NCBI GenBank assembly: GCA_030145055.1
Contig: JAQYWK010000003.1
Coordinates: forward strand, 656,278-720,277
Length of the DNA stretch: 64,000 nt
Source: Desulfovibrio sp.
GTDB lineage: Bacteria; Desulfobacterota; Desulfovibrionia; Desulfovibrionales; Desulfovibrionaceae
Reading direction: 5' to 3'
Position numbers and translations under genes: made by a program. Shown here in pieces: positions 1-8,609 of this stretch. Under the pieces are notes generated by a model that saw only the letters and a program-made list of their open reading frames with translations, was not told the DNA's origin and searched no databases. The stretch's first letter is position 1, and each line of letters starts with the position of its first letter.

Positions 1-998
1 ATAACGATGACAGAGAGTCCGATGAGACCAACTGCGGCCAGGTGAAAACCCAGGGCAACGATGAGCCAAAGACCCACGAGTGCCTGAGTAATCAGCTTAG
101 CTTTACCTCTGACTCCCTGCTTTTTTTCCATTTCAATGGATGTCTCGAGCAAGTGAGAACGTATATGCCCCGGCATTTCAACGCCATAGCCACATATTTT
201 AAACTTCTCAACTAACACACAGGTCACGAGGCCTACGACCAGAACTGGCATCGAAACCGGGACTACTTTGAGGAAAAACGGGACAAAGTGCCACCCCATC
301 TCTGAACCAATCAAGAGGTTTTGCGGTTCACCGACGATGGTGCATACTCCACCCAAGGCGGTACCAACTGCGCCATGCATCATGAGGTTTCGTAAGAACC
401 CTCGAAACTGTTGAAGTTCCTCTCGTTTCTTGTCTTTAAGGATTATATCGCAACATAGATCATGTTCACAAGATGTGGTTTTTCCTGAAGCAAATCGATG
501 GTAAACATTATAAAATCCGTAAGCCACAGCGATAATTACTGCCGTCACAGTCAGAGCATCCAAGAAAGCAGATAAAAATGCCCCTGCAAAGCAGAACAGC
601 AGCGAGATTATTACTTTAGAATGAACCTTTGTCAGAATGCGGGTGAAGGTAAATTGCAAGAAATCCTTCATAAAATATATGCCCGCAACCATGAACATCA
701 AGAGCAAGATAACTTCAAAGTTAGCCGCAGTTTCATTGTAAACTGTTTCCGGGTGCGTCAAGCCGAGGGCTACAGCCTCGATAGCGAGCAGTCCACCAGC
801 AGGGAGTGGATAGCATTTAAGAGCCATGGCCAAAGTGAATATGAACTCTCCTATCAACACCCAACCGGCGATGAACGGACCAGCTGTGTAAATAATTATG
901 GGGTTGATCACTAGAAAGGCGATAATCGCCATTTTGTACCATCCCGGTGCATTACCGAGAAAGTTCCTGCCTATACTTTGTACTAATGTCTGAGCCAT
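1..998 (-). CDS. nhaB: Na+/H+ antiporter NhaB (partial, C-terminus off the window)
   Basis: Sodium/proton antiporter of the inner membrane. I translated the minus strand by eye: the protein begins MAQTLVQSIGRNFLGNAPGW and runs through blocks typical of NhaB, such as FIFTLAMALKCYPLLPAGLL, then LLLLMFMVAGIYFMK, then FLSAFLDALTV, without a stop to the window edge (about 332 residues seen). The start at 998 aligns residue for residue with the known E. coli NhaB N-terminus and has GGGAG 9 bases upstream; an in-frame ATG at 1061 would add 21 residues. It points away from the UmpAB genes, and both groups move sodium, so the neighbourhood looks like a sodium/pH homeostasis locus. Family assignment is secure; ion specificity is inferred from the family. 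Confidence 0.93.
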   Translation of the reverse strand, partial: MAQTLVQSIGRNFLGNAPGWYKMAIIAFLVINPIIIYTAGPFIAGWVLIGEFIFTLAMALKCYPLPAGGLLAIEAVALGLTHPETVYNETAANFEVILLLMFMVAGIYFMKDFLQFTFTRILTKVHSKVIISLLFCFAGAFLSAFLDALTVTAVIIAVAYGFYNVYHRFASGKTTSCEHDLCCDIILKDKKREELQQFRGFLRNLMMHGAVGTALGGVCTIVGEPQNLLIGSEMGWHFVPFFLKVVPVSMPVLVVGLVTCVLVEKFKICGYGVEMPGHIRSHLLETSIEMEKKQGVRGKAKLITQALVGLWLIVALGFHLAAVGLIGLSVIV

Positions 999-1212
999 TG
1001 AGACTTGCTCCCAGTTATTAAAATGATTGAATAATTTCGGGTTGATGCTGACGTCTTTCATGAGATCAATCCACCACAGAAAGCAAGGGGCATGCCATTT
1101 AAATGTCCTTATCAACACAAACAAACAATTAAATTAGCAAATAATTTCAGGGTATTGTCATTTGGCAAGGCGACACAGAGCCTTTTTAGATATGTGGAAA
1201 GAACAGAAGAAA

Positions 1213-1328
1213 GGGGCGTTTTGCCCCGCCGAGAGAAAACGCCCCACTAGGGAGGCAGGTGACTATAATAAATACACATATCATCATCAACAACGTCCTT
1301 GGGTTTTGCTGGAGGGGCATATTGCCCC
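1213..1328 (-). promoter_or_regulatory. Possible structured leader or terminators between nhaB and umpA
   Basis: The 595-base gap between nhaB and umpA holds two GC-rich inverted repeats: GGGGCGTTTT at 1213-1222 pairs perfectly with 1236-1245, and GGGGCA at 1314-1319 pairs with 1323-1328. Read on the minus strand, the first hairpin is followed by a T-rich stretch, like an intrinsic terminator or attenuator ahead of nhaB. A sodium-responsive leader is possible but I could not match a known riboswitch consensus. The rest of the gap shows nothing else I can name. Confidence 0.4.
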
Positions 1329-1500
1329 TATTTGTTTATGAGTAAGAGTCCGTGTCTCGGACACACTCTTCATGCAGAAAATGTATAGTGATAATTTTTA
1401 CATGATAACTAGTTATAATAATGAAGTATAACAGGTGGTTATGATAATTTCCCAAAAAGGTGATTCAAAAATATACCAACTTCTGTCTCATCACCACATA

Positions 1501-1516
1501 TTGGCATGGTCATTGT
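1501..1516 (+). promoter_or_regulatory. Near-consensus sigma-54 -24/-12 site upstream of umpA
   Basis: TTGGCAT, then spacer, then TTGT with the usual 10 bases between the two dinucleotides (GG at 1503-1504, GT instead of GC at 1515-1516). It lies about 80 bases before the umpA start. The mismatch in the -12 element makes this only a suggestion; the NtrC-type regulator about 3 kb downstream makes it worth testing. Confidence 0.25.
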
Positions 1517-1593
1517 AGTACCTGTTCATAGTTTGCAGGTGAATCTTTTTGGGATGACTCTGTTATTTTGGTTAAACCGAAGAGAAATATACT

Positions 1594-2361
1594 GTGAGTG
1601 AGAAAATTAGATCATACCCCATATCCACCATCATAAAAGCTGTACTAACAAAGTTGTTTAGTTCTTTTACTGACTTGCTACCAATAGTCCTGGTGATTGG
1701 ATTCTTCCAAATCCTTGTTCTCCAGCAGCCATTGCCAAACATAGGTGAAGTTGTTTTCGGGGGCATCCTTGTGGTGTTTGGCCTGACACTCTTTATTCAG
1801 GGATTGGAAATGGGTCTCTTCCCCATCGGCGAATCAATGGCCCATGCATTGGCTCGCAAGGGAAGCTTGTTCTGGTTGCTGACCTTTGCCTTTGCTTTGG
1901 GCTTTTCAACCACGGTAGCGGAACCAGCACTGATCGCGGTATCTGCTGAAGCAGCTAGTATCGCGGCTCAGGGCAATTTGATCGGACCTGGTGAAGACTC
2001 TTTGAACCGTTATGCTCTTGGACTGCGGCTGTCCGTAGCCTTTTCCGTAGGTGTAGCCATTTTGGTTGGCGTGCTTCGAATCTTACGCGGATGGCCGGTT
2101 CACCACCTTATTATTGGTGGTTATGTGGTGGTCATGCTCATGACCTTGATTGCGCCCAAAGAAATTGTGGGCATCGCGTACGATGCGGGCGGCGTCACCA
2201 CGTCGACCGTGACCGTGCCGCTCGTTGCTGCACTCGGGGTCGGCCTTGCCTCCATTATCAAAGGACGAAGTCCTTTGTTGGACGGATTTGGTCTTATTGC
2301 CTTTGCGTCTCTTTTACCCATGATTTTCGTCATGGGATATGGCATCATCGTTTTCGGATAA
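1594..2361 (+). CDS. umpA: DUF1538 membrane protein, UmpA-like antiporter subunit
   Basis: A 255-residue polytopic membrane protein of the DUF1538 family. Paired DUF1538 proteins (UmpA/UmpB) from Halomonas have been described as a two-component Na+(Li+,K+)/H+ antiporter. The signature blocks are visible: [11 protein letters not shown] near residue 108, and [20 protein letters not shown] near residue 190 followed by [14 protein letters not shown]. About seven hydrophobic segments can be counted. The start is GTG with only a weak AAGAG-like site upstream. The next gene encodes a related protein 16 bases later, and PII-like and CBS genes follow, which suggests an operon with nucleotide or ligand-sensing control of transport. 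Function in this organism is inferred from the family. Confidence 0.85.
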   Translation: MSEKIRSYPISTIIKAVLTKLFSSFTDLLPIVLVIGFFQILVLQQPLPNIGEVVFGGILVVFGLTLFIQGLEMGLFPIGESMAHALARKGSLFWLLTFAFALGFSTTVAEPALIAVSAEAASIAAQGNLIGPGEDSLNRYALGLRLSVAFSVGVAILVGVLRILRGWPVHHLIIGGYVVVMLMTLIAPKEIVGIAYDAGGVTTSTVTVPLVAALGVGLASIIKGRSPLLDGFGLIAFASLLPMIFVMGYGIIVFG

Positions 2362-2377
2362 TATTGGGAAGCATGGG

Positions 2378-3151
2378 ATGACACAATTCATAATAGAGTT
2401 TGGAACAACACTGATCGCAACGTTTCGAGATATTTTACCGATTCTTATTCTGATCACGTGCTTCCAACTGTTTGTTCTTCGTCAGCCTATCCCCCATTTA
2501 CGACGTTTAATAGTTGGTGGCGTATATGTAGTGCTCGGACTGGCCTTGTTTCTTATCGGACTGGAAAAAGCCCTTTTTCCAGTTGGAAAAATAATGGCGG
2601 CTCAACTTTCTGATCCATTCTTTCTTACAGGGATAGCTGGGGCTCCTGCTCCGACTGACTGGACCGCTTATGGGTGGATTTATCTTTTTGCAGCCATGAT
2701 AGGCTTTTCCACAACCATTGCAGAGCCATCCTTGCTAGCCGTTGCCATCAAGGCTAATGAGGTTTCAGGCGGTGTTATCAGTCAATGGGGGCTTCGCATC
2801 ACCGTGGCTGTCGGCGTGTCTGTGGGAATTTCTCTCGGAGCATTTCGCATTGTTACCGGAACGCCACTCTATATTTTTATAATGACCGGATACGCCATCG
2901 TCATTTTGCAAACGTTTATCGCACCAAAGAAAATTATCGCACTTGCCTATGATTCGGGAGGGGTGACAACATCAACAGTCACCGTCCCTCTCGTGGCCGC
3001 CCTTGGCTTGGGGTTGTCTGAAGCCGTGCCTGGACGTAACCCCGCTTTGGACGGATTCGGGCTTATCGCTTTTGCAAGCCTATTCCCAATCATTGCTGTG
3101 ATGGGATATGCTCAGTTCACTCATTGGGCAGCAAGCCGCAGAAAGCCATAA
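2378..3151 (+). CDS. umpB: DUF1538 membrane protein, UmpB-like antiporter subunit
   Basis: A 257-residue second DUF1538 protein, homologous to the preceding gene (shared [31 protein letters not shown] and [14 protein letters not shown] blocks). The two are expected to form the heteromeric cation/proton antiporter. I start it at 2378 (MTQFIIEFG...) rather than at an upstream ATG at 2339, because 2378 lies just after the umpA stop with GGGAAG 6 bases upstream and avoids overlap. Compared with UmpA it has a longer loop near residue 90 (an Ala/Pro-rich segment before DWTAYGW). Confidence 0.85.
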   Translation: MTQFIIEFGTTLIATFRDILPILILITCFQLFVLRQPIPHLRRLIVGGVYVVLGLALFLIGLEKALFPVGKIMAAQLSDPFFLTGIAGAPAPTDWTAYGWIYLFAAMIGFSTTIAEPSLLAVAIKANEVSGGVISQWGLRITVAVGVSVGISLGAFRIVTGTPLYIFIMTGYAIVILQTFIAPKKIIALAYDSGGVTTSTVTVPLVAALGLGLSEAVPGRNPALDGFGLIAFASLFPIIAVMGYAQFTHWAASRRKP

Positions 3152-3170
3152 AAACACAGGGAGAAGAGTT

Positions 3171-3518
3171 ATGAAATTTAAGTTAATCCTTGCCACGGTA
3201 AAGCCTCACAAAACTGACACCGTGGTCGATGGAGCAAAGGAGGCTGGCGCGACTGGCGCTACGATTATTACTGCGCGAGGCACGGGCATGCACGAAGCTC
3301 TTTCGTTTTTCGGCCTGACGCTGGAAGATCAAACTGACATAATCATGTTCATTCTGGAAGAACACCTCGTTAAAACAGTCTTGAAGGCTATAGAAGTTGC
3401 TGGCGAATTTAACAAGCCAGGTACGGGAATCGCGTTCGTCCTACCCATAGAGCATGTCGTCGGTATGGAAAGCCAGATAGAGCGATTCAAAGAAGAGATC
3501 CGTGATAAGTATCTATAA
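3171..3518 (+). CDS. PII-like (GlnB/GlnK superfamily) regulatory protein
   Basis: 115 residues with a PII-type ferredoxin-like fold signature: beta-1 MKFKLILATVKPHKTDTVVD, and a B-loop-like PGTGIAFVLPIEHVVG near residue 82. The segment where GlnB carries the long T-loop is short here and lacks the uridylylated Tyr, so this is not a normal nitrogen-signalling GlnB. Genes like this are commonly found beside DUF1538 transporters; a role as a small-molecule-sensing regulator of the UmpAB antiporter is an inference. The start at 3171 has GGGAGAAGAG upstream. Confidence 0.8.
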   Translation: MKFKLILATVKPHKTDTVVDGAKEAGATGATIITARGTGMHEALSFFGLTLEDQTDIIMFILEEHLVKTVLKAIEVAGEFNKPGTGIAFVLPIEHVVGMESQIERFKEEIRDKYL

Positions 3519-3533
3519 AATAAAGGAGCAGAG

Positions 3534-3929
3534 ATGACTCAAGAAATCATCATGGTTGAAGATGTTATGCAAAAGGAAGTTCCGACCATCGACGGTATGG
3601 CCTCCGCCAAGGAAGCTGCCTCCATAATGCGTACCTCCGGTGTATCCGAACTCCTTGTGGACAAGCGGAATGAACATGACGCGTGGGGTATAGTTACAAT
3701 CATGGATATGATCAAGGGCGTGATTTTACCCGACCGAGAAGGGGACGATGTTTGCGTTTACGAAATAATGACCAAACCGATCATAACCGTTCCGGCAAAA
3801 ATGGATGTGCGATATGCAATTCGTTTGATCTATCGAACAGGTGTCCACCGTGCGCCCGTCGAACACATGGGCGAAATCGTCGGCATGGTGACAATGGAAT
3901 CGCTTATCCTTGATAATGAGTTGATTTAG
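3534..3929 (+). CDS. Two-CBS-domain protein
   Basis: 131 residues made of a tandem CBS pair. The first runs from about residue 6 (VEDVMQKEVPTIDGMASAKEAASIM...) and the second from about residue 74 (YEIMTKPIITVPAKMDVRYAIRLI) ending in GEIVGMVTMESLI. CBS pairs usually bind adenine nucleotides and gate transporters or enzymes. It starts 15 bases after the PII-like gene with AAAGGAGCAGAG upstream, so it is probably the last gene of the umpA-umpB-PII-CBS operon and likely works with the same transporter. Confidence 0.87.
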   Translation: MTQEIIMVEDVMQKEVPTIDGMASAKEAASIMRTSGVSELLVDKRNEHDAWGIVTIMDMIKGVILPDREGDDVCVYEIMTKPIITVPAKMDVRYAIRLIYRTGVHRAPVEHMGEIVGMVTMESLILDNELI

Positions 3930-3989
3930 TCAATGTGACATCCCTGAACGCACCCCTCTTTATAATTAGGGTTACTGAGAGATAGTACT

Positions 3990-4148
3990 ATGTGGATTTT
4001 TTACTCAGCCATACAGTCCGGCCTGAACCAGAAGCGAGTTTGCAAAAAATGCGGGCGAGGCCAGGTGGTCAAAACTGCTTCCAAATGGAAGTCTGTGAAG
4101 TGCCAGAAGTGCGGAGAGGACGTCCCCGCACCCAAACACCGCACATGA
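3990..4148 (+). CDS. Small zinc-ribbon protein (52 aa)
   Basis: Found by translating the gap by eye. The product begins MWIFYSAIQSGLNQKRVCKK and carries two CxxC knuckles: Cys18-Lys-Lys-Cys21 and Cys38-Gln-Lys-Cys41, spaced like a rubredoxin/zinc-ribbon fold, in a very basic chain. GAGAG lies upstream of the ATG. No function can be assigned; it sits between the CBS gene and the sensor kinase. The paired CxxC spacing makes a chance ORF unlikely. Confidence 0.6.
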   Translation: MWIFYSAIQSGLNQKRVCKKCGRGQVVKTASKWKSVKCQKCGEDVPAPKHRT

Positions 4149-4277
4149 TACTCTGGCAGGAATAACGCTAATCTTGGCGCTCCATCTTAGCCAAGACAGC
4201 CCCCGTCTATTTTCCACGTGAAAAGTGTTTACTTGTATCAGTTTTATCTCTATTTTTTTGATACAGAGGATTGCACT

Positions 4278-5774
4278 ATGAACCTTCAAAATTATTATGA
4301 AACCATCATGGAGTTGAGCCACGGCATTGTGGTGACACTCGATCTTGATGGCAGTATTATTCACGGAAATTCCGAATTAGAATCCCTCTCCGGCTATACT
4401 ATGAAAGAATTAGCTGGAAAGGATTGGTTCGACACGTTCATGCCGCCTAAAAAACGTGCAGATGCACGCAATATCATTGCGGGGAAAGCCCACGAGAAAA
4501 ACATATCCACTCTGACAGGAGTCATTGTTACCCGTACCAAAGAAACGCTCTATATAGATTGGAATCTCAAGCCACTTATCGATTCTAACGGGACCGTCAT
4601 AAGCATATTGTGCGTCGGGCAAGACGTTACAAATCACATGGAGAAACAAAAAGGTTTGCTCCGTGAACGATACTCACTTATTGGTCAAAACAAGGAGTTG
4701 AGATGCCTGTACGAAATCAGCCTACTCATGAGCAATATGGACCAAAAGCTGGACCACATCTTCAAGCAGATAGTAAACCATTTGGCTGTTGCTTTTCAAG
4801 GTCCACACAAGACTCATATTCGTCTATCAGTCGACAATAAACGATGGGGAACTCCCGGTTATGTGGAGACAGAAAACACGCTTGTCGAATCGATCATAGT
4901 CAACAATGACAATCGTGGGATAATGGCAGTCTCAGTTGAAAAGGGGGTTGAAAAGAAAGCTCGTGGAGCAACTTTTTTTTTAGAAGATGAGAAAGAACTA
5001 TTTGCTACAGTCGCGCAGCAGGTAGGGATGATCATCTCAAAAAAAGAAACCCAATGGGCCAAGCACGGCCTAGAACAACAACTCAGGCAGTCAGATAGAC
5101 TGGCAAAGATTGGTCAATTTTCGGCCGGAGTAGCCCATGAAATCAACGAACCACTAGCAAATATTCTCGGCTTTGCCGAGTTGGCTCTTCAAGTGCCAGA
5201 TGTTCCGGAACAGGTTTCTTCTGACCTAAGACACATTGTTGATTCCTCTCTCCATGCGCGTGAAGTCATCAAAAAACTCATGTTTTTCAGCCGACAAATG
5301 CCTCCCTTGTTGGTATCCACAGATCTCAATGAAATCATCAACCAGGCGTTGAGAATCACCGAAACTGCGGCCAAGCATACTGGCATTGAAATTCAGTGTG
5401 AATTAAGCATAAATCTGCCTCGCATCATGGCTGACCCCCAACACATCAAGCAAGTTGTGGTAAATTTGGTGGCCAATGCTATCCAGGCCATGGAAGATGG
5501 CGGAGCCCTCAGTATCAAGACTCTCAGCAGCGAAGACGATATATATATAATTGTAGAAGACACGGGAACAGGCATGGCTCCTGATGTACTCAAGCAAATA
5601 TTTACCCCGTTCTTCACCACCAAGGATGTGGATAAGGGAACTGGCTTGGGCCTGTCCGTTGTCCTCGGGATTGTTGAAGCGCACAAAGGATTCATTCAAG
5701 TGCAAAGTACACTTGGTAAAGGAACACGATTTGAACTGGCCTTCTCCTGTTCTCCAAACGACAAAGAGATCTAA
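4278..5774 (+). CDS. PAS sensor histidine kinase, NtrB-like
   Basis: 498 residues, apparently cytoplasmic. A PAS domain covers about residues 5-120 (ending in VGQDVTNHMEKQK), a GAF-like central region follows (about 135-255), then HisKA with phospho-acceptor His287 in VAHEINEPLANI, and a HATPase_c domain with the N box (NLVANAIQAM), DTGTGM and GTGLGLSVVLG. The start at 4278 (MNLQNYYETIM) has GAGG 8 bases upstream; an upstream in-frame ATG at 4218 lacks support. The response regulator begins 2 bases after the stop, so they form a cognate pair. The signal sensed is unknown; there is no membrane segment. Confidence 0.9.
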   Translation: MNLQNYYETIMELSHGIVVTLDLDGSIIHGNSELESLSGYTMKELAGKDWFDTFMPPKKRADARNIIAGKAHEKNISTLTGVIVTRTKETLYIDWNLKPLIDSNGTVISILCVGQDVTNHMEKQKGLLRERYSLIGQNKELRCLYEISLLMSNMDQKLDHIFKQIVNHLAVAFQGPHKTHIRLSVDNKRWGTPGYVETENTLVESIIVNNDNRGIMAVSVEKGVEKKARGATFFLEDEKELFATVAQQVGMIISKKETQWAKHGLEQQLRQSDRLAKIGQFSAGVAHEINEPLANILGFAELALQVPDVPEQVSSDLRHIVDSSLHAREVIKKLMFFSRQMPPLLVSTDLNEIINQALRITETAAKHTGIEIQCELSINLPRIMADPQHIKQVVVNLVANAIQAMEDGGALSIKTLSSEDDIYIIVEDTGTGMAPDVLKQIFTPFFTTKDVDKGTGLGLSVVLGIVEAHKGFIQVQSTLGKGTRFELAFSCSPNDKEI

Positions 5775-5776
5775 CA

Positions 5777-7120
5777 ATGCCCAATAACATTAAGATTCTC
5801 GCGGTCGATGACAGCATAAGCACCCTTGAAATACTCAAACGAAATCTCCAATCAGGAGGATATGAAGTCTATTCCTGTACCCGGGTAGCGGAAGCCCTAC
5901 CACTTTTGGATGAATTAAGTATTGATCTGATCATTACCGACTACCGTATGCCTGAGGCCACAGGACTGGACCTCATCAAACATGTACGAGCCAATCACCC
6001 TGACACTGAAATCATGATGATCACCGGTTACCCCACCATCACCGGTGCGGTCGAAGCCATCAAGGACGGTGCAGGCGAGTATCTTCCGAAACCCTTCACC
6101 ACTGAAGAATTGCTCTCAACTGTCAAGCGCATAGTGGATCGCCTTCTCCAAAAACGGATGCTCGGATCATCCGATACACCTCCAGATAATTTTGGCATTA
6201 TTGGCAGTTCCGAGGAGATGCAACTCGTTTTTCAACGCATCAGTAAGGCTGCCGCGACCAACGCCAATGTCCTTATTTCGGGAGGCTCGGGAACAGGAAA
6301 GGAACTCGTCGCACGCGCTGTTCACTATAACAGTGATCGCAGGGCAGCTCCTTTTGTCCCCGTCAATTGCTCTGCCATCCCGGACAGCCTGGTTGAGAGC
6401 GAGTTATTTGGTCACGTGAAGGGGGCATTTACTGGAGCCAAAGACGCCCGTGCAGGTTTTTTTGAGATAGCTCATAGCGGCTCAATCTTTCTGGACGAAA
6501 TTGGCGATGCCAGTCCGAACATGCAAGCCAAGTTGCTACGAGTCATACAGTCCAAGGAATTCTGCAAGGTTGGTTCCAGTCAAGTTCATACCGTGGACAC
6601 TCGTATCCTTGCCGCTAGCCATAAAGACCTCAAGCAACTGGTGAAGGACGGTGGATTTCGAGAGGATTTGTACTACCGTGTCGACGTTGTCGACATCCCC
6701 GTACCACCTTTGGCCGAGCGTGGTGATGACATTCTGGTTCTCATCAATCATTTTCTCTACAAATTTTCAAAAATCATGGGCCGTACGCGCCCGACACTCA
6801 GTGACTCCGCACTTCGCTCTCTTCGGCATCATCAGTGGCCAGGAAACGTTCGTGAGTTGGAGAATCTTATCCAACGGCTGGTGGTTATCGTGGACCATGA
6901 CCCCATCGAGGTAACAGATCTTCCCGAAGCCATGCGCTTTACCCTCCCCAGGGAGGGACGAGTGGACCGAAGCCTTGCCGAAGTAGAGAATGAGCACATA
7001 TCCAATGTACTGGCTATGACCAACAACAACAAAACCAGAGCTGCAGAGATATTGGGCATCAACCGGAAAACATTACGGGAAAAGCTCAAACGACATGAAC
7101 GTCTCCAGCAGAGAAAATAA
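5777..7120 (+). CDS. Sigma-54-dependent NtrC-family response regulator
   Basis: 447 residues. The receiver domain (1-120) has the phospho-acceptor Asp55 in IITDYRMPE. The AAA+ domain (about 145-375) has a Walker A variant GGSGTGKE, the sigma-54 contact loop GAFTGA and a Walker B SIFLDEIGD. A Fis-type helix-turn-helix ends the protein (NNNKTRAAEILGINRKTLREKLKR). It partners the kinase just upstream. It activates sigma-54 promoters; its targets are not clear from sequence, although a degenerate sigma-54 site precedes umpA. Confidence 0.95.
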   Translation: MPNNIKILAVDDSISTLEILKRNLQSGGYEVYSCTRVAEALPLLDELSIDLIITDYRMPEATGLDLIKHVRANHPDTEIMMITGYPTITGAVEAIKDGAGEYLPKPFTTEELLSTVKRIVDRLLQKRMLGSSDTPPDNFGIIGSSEEMQLVFQRISKAAATNANVLISGGSGTGKELVARAVHYNSDRRAAPFVPVNCSAIPDSLVESELFGHVKGAFTGAKDARAGFFEIAHSGSIFLDEIGDASPNMQAKLLRVIQSKEFCKVGSSQVHTVDTRILAASHKDLKQLVKDGGFREDLYYRVDVVDIPVPPLAERGDDILVLINHFLYKFSKIMGRTRPTLSDSALRSLRHHQWPGNVRELENLIQRLVVIVDHDPIEVTDLPEAMRFTLPREGRVDRSLAEVENEHISNVLAMTNNNKTRAAEILGINRKTLREKLKRHERLQQRK

Positions 7121-7128
7121 GGACATAA

Positions 7129-7153
7129 AATGGCTATGGCGAAAGCCATTTTT
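7129..7153 (+). terminator. Intrinsic terminator after the response regulator
   Basis: AATGGCT (7129-7135) pairs with AGCCATT (7144-7150), followed by Ts. It lies 9 bases after the stop codon of the sigma-54 regulator. Confidence 0.7.
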
Positions 7154-7408
7154 CTAGCCAAGTAGGCTGGGCTTTGCCCGGTTACATTTCTCATGGACGT
7201 AAATTGTAATCTCAAACTGGACATTTTTAGATGAAGGGTGAGATAATAAGGCAAATGGTATACGTAAAGTGTTCGCAAATCTGCGTACAAAACTCGGTAT
7301 TTTTAGCTAGTTCTCGGTAGTTTTGAAATTGTCCTGAATTCCACTTACCCCAAATGAATCAAGCAAAGACAAGCGTTAACGCCCCTAAACTCAATCTCCA
7401 ACCAGCCA

Positions 7409-7454
7409 ATTCGTAATCAGTAGGTCTCCAGCTCAATTCCGGTTCCTAGCTCCA
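7409..7454 (+). pseudogene. tRNA-Thr(CGU)-like 3' remnant, probable old attachment site
   Basis: From 7409 the sequence reads like the 3' half of a tRNA: anticodon loop TTCGTAA, variable region, a degenerate T-arm with GCTCAATTC, then an acceptor strand ending TCCA at 7454. No matching 5' half lies upstream. Fifteen bases (ATTCGTAATCAGTAG) recur at 15106-15120 in a similar remnant. Such 3' tRNA scars mark the ends of integrated elements. The T-stem has mismatches, so it is not functional. The 658-base gap 7121-7778 otherwise shows only the two terminators. Confidence 0.5.
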
Positions 7455-7457
7455 TCG

Positions 7458-7492
7458 AAAAATCACTTATGATCACTCATAAGTGATTTTTT
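7458..7492 (+). terminator. Strong intrinsic terminator after tRNA-like remnant
   Basis: AATCACTTATGA pairs with TCATAAGTGATT around a 4-base loop (TCAC), followed by a run of Ts. The tRNA 3' end plus terminator arrangement resembles the real end of a tRNA gene captured by an element. Confidence 0.8.
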
Positions 7493-7778
7493 ATGCTTTG
7501 GTATACACAATGAAATGCAGGAGGATGCCCGTTGGTGGCGTAGCCTCTAATACACATTATTCTTGAAGAAGAAGAAGAAGGAATCCCTAACCTTTTTGAA
7601 AACAAAAGAGCACTACTTGAAATTTTTAATGAATATTCGCGTTGGCAAACATTTTACTACAATTGTTATATCTAGCAAAATAAATAATTACTTTCTGTTT
7701 TGCATGACCCAAATTTAATTCCAACATCCGCATTTACAACAACAATAAGATATTTTTGAACTCCAAGGTAAACCCCTA

Positions 7779-8111
7779 CTACGCCTTTTCCTTATTCACC
7801 CATTGAATTTCTTCATCATCATAGTTGTCATGCCAAGCATCAACCATAGGAGTAACGTAATATTCCAAAACTTCAGCCTCCTGAATAAAACACTGTTCGA
7901 CTGCGTCCCTCTGTTGATCGGAAGCAGACGTTTTAGCTTTATCCGTGCTCTGTTGCAGAGTGTCATAATATTCTTCTTGGTGTTCATAGATCAGACTTTC
8001 GACCGGAATGACGATAAACACCAGCTCATATATCAAGCCGGACATAAGCACGCTATGTGCCTCAAGAAAATCAACTTCCCGCTCAACAGACCAACGCAAG
8101 CGTCCAGACAC
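7779..8111 (-). pseudogene. Fic-family protein, C-terminal fragment
   Basis: A 110-residue ORF whose middle (FIVIPVESLIYEHQEEYYDT) resembles the segment of Fic proteins that lies after the catalytic motif. The catalytic HPFxxGNGR motif is absent and the upstream sequence in this frame does not supply it, so this is probably the tail of a broken fic gene. It lies inside a decayed island region next to an IS66 scar. Moderate confidence, from motif memory only. Confidence 0.45.
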
Positions 8112-8170
8112 CTGTATCTTCCATTAATTCTCTCACATGACATACTTCCGCCCACTCAAGGAAGATGAAT

Positions 8171-8453
8171 ATGACAAACAAACAATGTCTCTGGAAAAAG
8201 TATATTGCAGCATGGTAAAACAGTGGCCTTTCTCAAGCCGAATACTGCCGTGAGCATGGAATTTCATACAAAACTTACGAGCATAACAAGCGCAAAATCC
8301 AGTGCAACAATATAAAGCCTGATCGAAACAGCAAAAAAAAACGGTCTCAATCCTAACGAATACCTGATTTATATATTTGAAAAACTTCCGTTCATAGATT
8401 CTGCGCATGACCTTGAAGCTTTGCTTCCATTGGAAATAGTAAAGAACGACTAA
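8171..8453 (+). pseudogene. IS66-family transposition gene scar (tnpA start fused to tnpC end)
   Basis: Read from the ATG at 8171 (RBS-like AAGGAAGATGA), the frame gives LWKKYIAAW, a stop at 8216, then NSGLSQAEYCREHGISYKTY, the hallmark of the small IS66 TnpA-like protein. From about 8342 another frame gives GLNPNEYLIYIFEKLPF and then DLEALLPLEIVKND before a stop at 8451-8453; this is the C-terminal tail of the IS66 TnpC transposase. Everything between is missing, so this is a deleted, nonfunctional remnant. Confidence 0.7.
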
Positions 8454-8609
8454 ATATAGCAGATTCAATTTCCTTTGTAAGGTGCAGGTGTTTCGACGCT
8501 TACTAAAGAAACAGAAATGACACATAACTATTGAAATAATCTAATTTATTTAAACCACGGAAACATGTTTTGAATATCTTCCGTTACCCATTCATGATCC
8601 CCTGAATTT

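Noticed and set aside
621..914. Plus-strand ORF of 97 codons in the first kilobase
   Set aside because: It is antisense to the clear NhaB reading frame on the minus strand and has no recognisable motif.
4005..4364. 119-codon minus-strand ORF
   Set aside because: Overlaps the zinc-ribbon and kinase genes in antisense; composition is that of a shadow frame.
7560..7582. GAA-rich repeat (AGAAGAAGAAGAAGG) near 7.57 kb
   Set aside because: Short simple repeat without context; too small to call functional.
8133..8525. 130-codon minus-strand ORF
   Set aside because: Antisense to the IS66 remnant, whose plus-strand pieces match family motifs.
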